Shown here in pieces: positions 9,175 through 13,771 of a stretch of DNA of 13,771 nucleotides. The translations under genes and the position numbers were made by a program. The notes under the pieces were generated by a model. The model searched no databases, was not told the DNA's origin, and worked only from the letters and a program-made list of their open reading frames with translations. Within the stretch, counting starts at the first letter, position 1; every line of letters starts with the position of its first letter. Source of the DNA: Ignavibacteria bacterium (GTDB lineage Bacteria > Bacteroidota > Ignavibacteria > Ignavibacteriales > Ignavibacteriaceae); contig JAOTUT010000016.1 of NCBI GenBank assembly GCA_029863735.1, positions 1-13,771 on the forward strand, given 5' to 3'.

Positions 9175-10578
9175 TCAGCCAGCCAACTCTACTTTGTTTC
9201 TTATATCATCAACAATATTATGAAGAGAGGTGTCCTTATTTTTATTTTCTTCAATTGAGTTACAGGCATGTATTACAGTAGAGTGATCTCTTCCCCCAAA
9301 ATGTAAACCAATAGTTTTTAGGGAAGATAATGTCAATTCCTTTGCTAGGTACATTGCTATTTGCCTGGCAAGAACAATTTCTTTTTTTCTAGTTTTATCT
9401 CTTATCTTATTTTCGGCAACACCGAGATGTTCACAAACAACCTTTGTAATCGTTTCTATTGTAAGTGTGCCGGTTTTTCTATCAGTTGCAATTTCTTTAA
9501 CTGTTTTCTTTGCAAGTTCGAATGTAATTTCTTTTGAGCTAAGAGAAACACTAGCAAGAAGTTTTATTAAGCAGCCCTCAAGTTCACGGATGTTGGAGGT
9601 TATGTTCGTTGCTATGTATTCTAATATTTCGTTAGAAACCATCATACCATAAGTTTCTGCTTTCCTTTTTAATATGGCTATTCTTGTCTCTAGTTCAGGG
9701 GGCTGAATATCAGCAGTTAATCCCCATTGAAAACGCGATATTAATCTTTCGTCTAATCCTTTTAGGTCTTTTGGCGGTTTATCGCTTGACAGTATTATTT
9801 GTTTTCTTGATTGATGAAGTGTGTTGAAAATGTGAAAGAAAAGATCTTGTGTCTTTTCTTTTCCAATTAGAAACTGTATGTCGTCTATAATAAGAACATC
9901 CATACTTCTGTAAAAATTAGAAAAATCATTTACTTTGTTTGTTTGAATAGATTCTACAAATTCGACTGTAAAAATATCAGACGATAAATAAATTATCTTT
10001 TTTTCAGGAAAATTCTGTACACTCTGATTTCCTATAGCTTGTATAAGATGCGTCTTACCAAGACCGACACCACCATAGAGAAACAAAGGATTGAAAGAAG
10101 TTCCACCTGGGTTATCACTTATTGCTCCTGCAGCAGCTCTTGCTAGCTGGTTTCCTTCTCCTTTAATAAAATTGTCAAAGGTGTATCTTGGATTTAAATT
10201 TGATTCAAATTTGTGTTTTGGTCTTGTTTTTTCTGTAACGCTACTTTCTGCTGATATTTTTTCATGAACTTTTTCCTGACTATCTATAAAAGACAAATCT
10301 TCTGCTATTACATAAGTTAACTTTGCTTCTTTTCCAAGAATCTCGGTAATTGACTTTGTGATTAATACATTAAAGTGCTCATCAATCCATTCCCAGAAAA
10401 ACTGGCTTGGAATCTGGACCTTCAACGTAGAATCAACCAGCTCAACTGGTTTGATAGGCAGGAACCAGGTATTGTAAGTCATCATGGAGACACTTTCCTT
10501 TATTTTCAAAAGGCAAGATTTCCAGACCGTCGTCGGGTCTTTCACGGCTGTTTTTTCCGTAATTTCAAGCTCTTCCAT
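9175..10578 (-). CDS. dnaA: Chromosomal replication initiator DnaA
   Basis: AAA+ initiator that binds DnaA boxes, melts the origin and recruits the helicase. It has 467 residues, a normal length. Domain I (about 15-95) includes WKSCLLKIKESVSMMTYNTWFLPIKPV. A charged linker (about 96-130) leads to the AAA+ domain starting at NPRYTFDNFIKGEGN. Walker A is GGVGLGKT at 169-176 (Lys175), Walker B is LIIDDIQF (Asp232, Asp233), sensor 1 is SSDKPP, the arginine-finger box is LDERLISRFQWG, and sensor 2 is NIRELEGCL. Domain IV ends with the DNA-binding signature GGRDHSTVIHA from 428. The ATG at 10578 lacks a clear Shine-Dalgarno, and a perfect DnaA box sits 7 bases upstream of it. The gene diverges from rpmH across the putative origin, and dnaN is not directly adjacent. 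Confidence 0.98.
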   Translation of the reverse strand: MEELEITEKTAVKDPTTVWKSCLLKIKESVSMMTYNTWFLPIKPVELVDSTLKVQIPSQFFWEWIDEHFNVLITKSITEILGKEAKLTYVIAEDLSFIDSQEKVHEKISAESSVTEKTRPKHKFESNLNPRYTFDNFIKGEGNQLARAAAGAISDNPGGTSFNPLFLYGGVGLGKTHLIQAIGNQSVQNFPEKKIIYLSSDIFTVEFVESIQTNKVNDFSNFYRSMDVLIIDDIQFLIGKEKTQDLFFHIFNTLHQSRKQIILSSDKPPKDLKGLDERLISRFQWGLTADIQPPELETRIAILKRKAETYGMMVSNEILEYIATNITSNIRELEGCLIKLLASVSLSSKEITFELAKKTVKEIATDRKTGTLTIETITKVVCEHLGVAENKIRDKTRKKEIVLARQIAMYLAKELTLSSLKTIGLHFGGRDHSTVIHACNSIEENKNKDTSLHNIVDDIRNKVELAG

Positions 10579-10584
10579 TATAAC

Positions 10585-10593
10585 TTATCCACA
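10585..10593 (+). promoter_or_regulatory. Perfect DnaA box TTATCCACA
   Basis: This is an exact match to the consensus DnaA-binding 9-mer. It ends closest to dnaA 7 bases upstream of the start codon, inside the expected dnaA leader. That position suits both origin recognition and autorepression of dnaA. Confidence 0.85.
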
Positions 10594-10607
10594 GGTTAAT
10601 ATTTAAG

Positions 10608-10615
10608 CAAAGATA
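10608..10615 (-). promoter_or_regulatory. Possible dnaA promoter -7 element
   Basis: TATCTTTG on the minus strand matches the TAnnTTTG element of FCB-group promoters, giving a start near 10601 and a leader of about 23 bases. No TTG is found at the expected distance, where the inverted repeat at 10625-10655 lies instead. The promoter is therefore weakly supported or may depend on a regulator. Confidence 0.4.
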
Positions 10616-10624
10616 GTATTATGG

Positions 10625-10655
10625 GGTTGGAATTAAAAAATTGTTAATTCCAACC
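10625..10655. repeat. 12-bp perfect inverted repeat upstream of dnaA
   Basis: GGTTGGAATTAA (10625-10636) and TTAATTCCAACC (10644-10655) are exact reverse complements around a 7-base loop. Relative to the proposed dnaA start it spans roughly -24 to -54, covering the -33 region. No T-run follows on either strand, so an operator or an origin structural element is more likely than a terminator. Confidence 0.7.
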
Positions 10656-10672
10656 ATTAGTTTACAAACAAC

Positions 10673-10681
10673 TTATAAACA
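10673..10681 (+). promoter_or_regulatory. Degenerate DnaA box TTATAAACA
   Basis: Two mismatches to TTATCCACA, same orientation as the perfect box, and the same 9-mer as the motif at 9101-9109 beyond dnaA. The shared context ACTTATAAAC makes the pair noticeable, but binding is unproven. Confidence 0.3.
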
Positions 10682-10721
10682 TCAGGTAATACCACGTAAC
10701 GCACCGCAAACAAAGAAGTTA

Positions 10722-10737
10722 GGGGCGCTAATAATAA
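10722..10737 (+). other. GC cluster followed by TAA triplets, possible unwinding start
   Basis: GGGGCGC (10722-10728) is followed directly by TAATAATAA (10729-10737) and then AT-rich sequence. In B. subtilis the basal unwinding system has DnaA boxes, a GC-rich cluster and DnaA-trio triplets in that order. The resemblance is suggestive only, because the nearest upstream box-like motif (10673-10681) is about 40 bases away and degenerate. Confidence 0.3.
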
Positions 10738-10788
10738 TTTTACACACAAAATCTTAAAGACTTATAAGCACTAGACCATACTCTGTCA

Positions 10789-10805
10789 TGTGAAACATTT
10801 TCACA
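10789..10805. repeat. Palindrome TGTGAAA-CAT-TTTCACA
   Basis: Perfect 7-bp arms (10789-10795 and 10799-10805) around CAT form a compact operator-like element in the middle of the putative origin. It lies about 170 bases upstream of the rpmH -7 element, too far for a simple repressor site there. Its partner protein is unknown. Confidence 0.45.
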
Positions 10806-10824
10806 ACTGGTAAAGACTCACAAG

Positions 10825-10833
10825 TTATCAACA
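10825..10833 (+). promoter_or_regulatory. Near-consensus DnaA box TTATCAACA
   Basis: One mismatch (sixth base) to TTATCCACA, in the same orientation as the perfect box at 10585. It is the best second DnaA site in the gap and also fits the TTATNAACA pattern seen on the far side of dnaA. Confidence 0.5.
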
Positions 10834-10948
10834 CATCGAAGGGTGCCCGTGTCAATCAAAAAATAGTATATAGAGAAGTTGATAGCAAATTAATTCTTCG
10901 ATTGTAATATCTTAAACAAATGGCTGAGAAGAGATAAAATTAAAAATC

Positions 10949-10979
10949 TTGATAATAAGGGTATAAGAAACTATTTTTG
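10949..10979 (+). promoter_or_regulatory. Probable rpmH-rnpA promoter, FCB-type
   Basis: TTG (10949-10951), a 20-base spacer and TATTTTTG (10972-10979) match the -33 TTG / -7 TAnnTTTG consensus described for Bacteroidota. Transcription would start near 10986, about 22 bases before the rpmH ATG, with AGGAG (10998-11002) correctly placed in the leader. Confidence 0.6.
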
Positions 10980-11007
10980 GGCTCTTTTTAATGAAACAGG
11001 AGAAAAA

Positions 11008-11154
11008 ATGAAAAGGACATATCAACCGAGCAGAACGAAAAGAAAAAACAAGCATGGCTTTCGTGAAAGAATGTCAACAAAAAACGGAAGAGCCATTCTT
11101 TCAAGAAGAAGATCTAAGGGAAGAAAAAAATTAACAGTAAGTGACGAACAATAA
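11008..11154 (+). CDS. rpmH: 50S ribosomal protein L34
   Basis: A 48-residue, very basic ribosomal protein of the large subunit. It begins [20 protein letters not shown] and continues [22 protein letters not shown], an end-to-end match to the L34 pattern. The short tail TVSDEQ follows. AGGAG lies 5 bases before the ATG and a promoter-like element is 28 bases upstream. The last 14 bases overlap the GTG start of rnpA. Its place beside dnaA on the opposite strand and before rnpA is the classical arrangement next to bacterial origins. Confidence 0.98.
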   Translation: MKRTYQPSRTKRKNKHGFRERMSTKNGRAILSRRRSKGRKKLTVSDEQ

Positions 11155-11557
11155 AAAATCAGTTGATCCAGTTGAAAAGACAATTGTTTTTGATCGACTT
11201 GTGAATGACAGTGATTTTGAATTGGTTTATAAAACATGTCACGCAGTTATTTCCGAGGATAAGAAAATTAAAGCAAAATATCTGTTCACTGGAAAGAGCG
11301 GAAACAACACGGTAAAAATTGGTCTATCAGTGGTATCTAAAAAAGGGAATAGTGTCTGGCGAAACAGAATAAAAAGAATACTAAAAGAATCATTACGAAT
11401 AGACAGAGAAACTTTACGAAATATTATAGAACAGAAAAACGCAGACCTGTTAATTATTTTTTCTCCATATTCAATTAACCAAACCAATTCGAAAAAGATA
11501 TTTCTAAAAGATATAAAACCAGCTGTTTTAGATATATTAAAAAGAATAGGAAAATAG
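11141..11557 (+). CDS. rnpA: Ribonuclease P protein component
   Basis: Basic protein cofactor of RNase P, which helps the catalytic RNA bind pre-tRNA and remove its 5' leader. The RNR signature [13 protein letters not shown] begins at Arg74, with the usual preceding strand [11 protein letters not shown] and a following acidic/hydrophobic strand [10 protein letters not shown]. At 138 residues it is slightly longer than typical, with about 15 extra N-terminal residues if the GTG at 11141 is used. The frame contains no ATG, so an alternative start is required. The GTG lies inside the end of rpmH (14-base overlap) without a good ribosome-binding site, implying translational coupling to rpmH. The N-terminal half is divergent and recognised mainly by context and the RNR motif. 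Confidence 0.93.
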   Translation: MTNNKKSVDPVEKTIVFDRLVNDSDFELVYKTCHAVISEDKKIKAKYLFTGKSGNNTVKIGLSVVSKKGNSVWRNRIKRILKESLRIDRETLRNIIEQKNADLLIIFSPYSINQTNSKKIFLKDIKPAVLDILKRIGK

Positions 11558-11624
11558 CCCCCACACATCAAATAGAAACGCGTAACGATTGATGTTATTA
11601 AATAAAAGAATCGAGTGATAAAGA

Positions 11625-13493
11625 TTGGATAGAAATACAACCATAGCATTTATACTTATCGGCGCCATCCTGGTAATATGGCTTTTTATGAACACTCCCG
11701 AGAAGACAGAACAAACAAAAACGAGCCAGGATACTACTACCGTTGTTGAGCAGAAACCAGAAGAACAAACCAAGCTGGCCGAGGAAGAAAGAAAAATAAC
11801 ACCGCCCGCGATTGATCAAAAAAAAGAACTCAAGCTTGGAATGTTTTCAAGCCAGGAAACAGACTCGGGTAGAATTGTTACCATTGAAACGGATCTTGCT
11901 ATCTATGAAATGTCTACTAAAGGAGGAAATTTTCACAAAATTTTCCTGAAGAAATTTAATAACTGGTATTCAGCGGGGATAGATGAAAACGGCGATTATT
12001 ATAAAACATCCGTGCAGCTTATTAATTATTCTCTAAGCAATGTTTACAACATCTCTTTTATTAGCACAGAAGGGAAGGCTGTAAACACCAACAACCTTAA
12101 CTTTATAACATCGCCACAAAGCAAACATACAATAACAGGCAAAGACACGCTGTTAATTACTTTCCGGATGGAGCTTAGTCCTGGTAGAGCAATTCAAAAA
12201 AGATATTTATTTAATGCCGGAACATATTTAATAAAATCTGACATTGAGTTTTTGGGATTCAACGGATTGATAACCGACAACACTTATGATATTACCTGGG
12301 AATCTGGAATTCGCTCGGTAGAAAAAAACACCACAAACGAAGCAACCTACTCCAGTGCTGATGTTTATTATGGTGATGAAAAGGTTGTTGTTGATGCACC
12401 GGGCGACGGTGAAAAGATCAGCGAGAACTTAAATGGAAAAGTTGACTGGTTAGCCGTACGCAATAAATATTTCACCGCGATAATGATTCCCTCCGAGCCG
12501 ACACAAATGGAGGGCGCTTATGTTGAAGGACAAGCCTTTCCAACAAAAAGCCTGGGACTCAAAGAGGTTTACAATGTTAGACTGGTGGTTCCATTTAAGG
12601 GATCGGATATAGAAAGAAGGTCTATAAATTTATATATAGGTCCGGTTGATTATGACCTGTTAAAAAATATCAGTCAAAACCTTACTGCTCTTGTAGACTT
12701 TGGAAGCTTCTTCGGTTTAAAATTTGTAGTCCGACCAATAGCAGAATATTTATTGTTGCCGCTATTCACGTTTCTACATCTATTCATACCCAACTATGGG
12801 TTCGTAATAATAATCTTTTCATTGATAATCAAAGTCGTTTTATATCCATTGACTCGGAAGAGTTTTCAATCAATGAAAAAAATGCAACTTCTTCAGCCAA
12901 AGATAACGGAGCTAAAAGAGAAGTATAAAGAAGACCAGCAAAAGGTGCAGAAAGAGACAATGAAACTATATCAGACGTATGGAGTAAATCCCGCTGGTGG
13001 TTGTTTGCCAATTCTTTTGCAGATGCCCATTTTTGTAGCATTATGGGGGTTGTTCCAGGCAGCGATTGAGCTTCGCCAACAGCCGTTTATTCTTTGGATC
13101 AAAGACCTTTCAGCTCCTGACGTTATTTACGATCTTGGTTTCAAACTTCCAATATTTGGCCTCCAGGAAATCAGCGGACTGGCTCTGTTGATGGGAATAA
13201 CAACCTTCTTTCAGCAGAAGATGTCAATTAAGGATCCAAAACAACAGGCGCTAGTTTATATGATGCCAGTTATGTTGACAATTCTTTTTATGACCTTTCC
13301 TTCCGGACTGAACCTGTATTACTTTATGTTTAACGTTTTATCAATAGCACAACAGTATTACATAAACCATAAGCAATCTGATGTCGAGCTTGTTCCTGTT
13401 GATCCTTCCAAAAGGAAAAAAGGATTTATGCAGCGGCTTATGGATTCAGCAGAACAGCAGTCTAAACAACAGCAGAAAAACAGGAAACAGTAA
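11625..13493 (+). CDS. yidC: Membrane protein insertase YidC (Oxa1 family)
   Basis: Inner-membrane insertase and chaperone that integrates and folds membrane proteins alone or with SecYEG. It has 622 residues, fitting Gram-negative YidC. TM1 is at about 5-22 (TTIAFILIGAILVIWLFM), followed by a Thr/Glu/Lys/Gln-rich linker to about 65, a periplasmic beta-domain to about 340, and the conserved five-helix core from about 370. Core signatures are IIKVVLYPLTRKSFQSMKKMQLLQPKI, NPAGGCLPILLQMPIF (455 onward), ELRQQPFILWIKDLSAPD and FPSGLNLYYFMFNVLSIAQQ. The groove position held by Arg366 in E. coli appears to be Lys403. The tail is basic and Gln-rich. Start: TTG at 11625, directly after in-frame stops; the next in-frame ATG is codon 22, which would delete TM1. 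It follows rnpA by 67 bases with no yidD between. Confidence 0.97.
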   Translation: MDRNTTIAFILIGAILVIWLFMNTPEKTEQTKTSQDTTTVVEQKPEEQTKLAEEERKITPPAIDQKKELKLGMFSSQETDSGRIVTIETDLAIYEMSTKGGNFHKIFLKKFNNWYSAGIDENGDYYKTSVQLINYSLSNVYNISFISTEGKAVNTNNLNFITSPQSKHTITGKDTLLITFRMELSPGRAIQKRYLFNAGTYLIKSDIEFLGFNGLITDNTYDITWESGIRSVEKNTTNEATYSSADVYYGDEKVVVDAPGDGEKISENLNGKVDWLAVRNKYFTAIMIPSEPTQMEGAYVEGQAFPTKSLGLKEVYNVRLVVPFKGSDIERRSINLYIGPVDYDLLKNISQNLTALVDFGSFFGLKFVVRPIAEYLLLPLFTFLHLFIPNYGFVIIIFSLIIKVVLYPLTRKSFQSMKKMQLLQPKITELKEKYKEDQQKVQKETMKLYQTYGVNPAGGCLPILLQMPIFVALWGLFQAAIELRQQPFILWIKDLSAPDVIYDLGFKLPIFGLQEISGLALLMGITTFFQQKMSIKDPKQQALVYMMPVMLTILFMTFPSGLNLYYFMFNVLSIAQQYYINHKQSDVELVPVDPSKRKKGFMQRLMDSAEQQSKQQQKNRKQ

Positions 13494-13555
13494 AACAAAT
13501 AAATTATTTTGCCGATATCACACCTTCTTTAATTACCTTTTCATAATTTTAGAGA

Positions 13556-13771
13556 GTGAACTTCTTTAAAAAAATACTGCCGGGTATCTTTCTGCTTTTT
13601 GCAACCCTCTTGAACGCACAGGTAGCGAACAAAATTTCACTGGAAACCAAAACAGTAAAACTGCCTTATGGGCTTACACAAAAGGTTCCTTTAAATGATC
13701 CTGTTATTGGATTAGCATTAAGTGGAGGTGGTGCTCGCGGTTTAGCACAAATAGGTGTTTTAAAAGCATTT
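13556..13771 (+). CDS. Exported patatin-like phospholipase, 5' part only
   Basis: The first 72 codons of a gene that runs off the right edge. MNFFKKILPGIFLLFATLLNAQ is a typical signal peptide, so the protein is exported. After a short linker comes GLALSGGGARGLAQIGVLKAF, the start of a patatin domain with its glycine-rich oxyanion motif GGGARG; the nucleophile GxSxG and the catalytic Asp lie beyond the edge. Exported patatins of this kind in Bacteroidota and relatives often carry POTRA and outer-membrane barrel domains, which cannot be checked here. GTG at 13556 is the start because an in-frame TAG lies one codon upstream and the signal peptide begins there. It is 62 bases after yidC, with no terminator seen between, so read-through is possible. 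Confidence 0.9.
   Translation, partial: MNFFKKILPGIFLLFATLLNAQVANKISLETKTVKLPYGLTQKVPLNDPVIGLALSGGGARGLAQIGVLKAF

Larger units (their letters stand above)
10579..11007. other. Putative oriC between divergent dnaA and rpmH
   Basis: This 429-base gap contains no supported gene. It divides minus-strand genes from plus-strand genes, carries a perfect DnaA box and several near-matches, and holds the outward promoters of dnaA and rpmH. The rpmH-dnaA gap is a classical bacterial origin location. It is about one third GC, with a GC-rich spot (10722-10728) followed by an AT-rich stretch. Only one consensus DnaA box is present, fewer than in E. coli or B. subtilis, so the origin may use degenerate boxes or continue into the gap on the far side of dnaA. 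Confidence 0.7.

Noticed and set aside
10762..10770. TTATAAGCA as another DnaA box
   Set aside because: Three mismatches to TTATCCACA; the short CTTATAAG palindrome there is expected often in AT-rich DNA.
10991..11011. Six-codon open frame (MKQEKK) whose TGA overlaps the rpmH ATG
   Set aside because: It spans the rpmH ribosome-binding site and has no Shine-Dalgarno of its own; it is most likely a by-product of the purine-rich leader.
11565..11595. Stem ACATCAA/TTGATGT as an rnpA terminator
   Set aside because: Only 7 bp around a 17-base loop and no T-tract; an effective terminator is unlikely.
13534..13541. TACCTTTT as a promoter element for the patatin gene
   Set aside because: One mismatch to TAnnTTTG and a spacer of 22 bases to the nearest TTG leave it too weak to annotate.

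Overview
The window is the chromosomal replication-origin neighbourhood of an AT-rich bacterium. It reads as a member of the Bacteroidota/Chlorobiota/Ignavibacteriota (FCB) group, with an Ignavibacteria-like lineage my best guess. Reasons: promoter-like TTG-N20-TAnnTTTG pairs before rpmH and (one mismatch) before dnaN, mostly weak Shine-Dalgarno signals, a long YidC with a large periplasmic domain and Lys in its membrane groove, an exported patatin, and a Gram-negative lipoprotein and M28 peptidase beside the core genes. The taxonomic placement is inference; no rRNA gene is present.

Layout. Everything left of about 10.6 kb is on the minus strand and everything right of about 11.0 kb is on the plus strand, so both arms are transcribed away from the dnaA-rpmH gap, as expected for forks leaving an origin there. 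Reading leftward from the origin: dnaA (9175-10578), a very AT-rich gap of 376 bases, a small lipoprotein gene (8391-8798), dnaN (7145-8254), recF (6031-7143), a DUF721/DciA-like gene (5751-6038), gyrB (3756-5747), gyrA (1276-3726), a rho-independent terminator (1231-1256), and the first 388 codons of an exported M28 zinc peptidase that runs off the left edge. dnaN, recF, DUF721 and gyrB are packed with gaps or overlaps of a few bases, and gyrA follows after 29 bases, so dnaN to gyrA looks like one replication/topology operon ending at the terminator.

Reading rightward: rpmH (11008-11154), rnpA (11141-11557, overlapping rpmH), yidC (11625-13493) and the first 72 codons of an exported patatin-like phospholipase (13556 onward). 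yidD, usually between rnpA and yidC, is missing.

The genes belong together functionally: DnaA opens the origin, a DciA-type protein probably helps load the replicative helicase, DnaN clamps the polymerase, RecF handles gapped forks, and GyrA/GyrB remove supercoils. On the other arm, L34, the RNase P protein and the YidC insertase serve translation, tRNA maturation and membrane protein biogenesis.

No unknown multi-gene system is visible. The parts most worth a second look are non-coding: a perfect DnaA box just upstream of the dnaA start codon, a 12-bp inverted repeat by the putative dnaA promoter, further TTATNAACA motifs on both sides of dnaA, and a gap of about 79% AT holding two strong palindromes. 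The lipoprotein gene separating dnaA from dnaN is also unusual.
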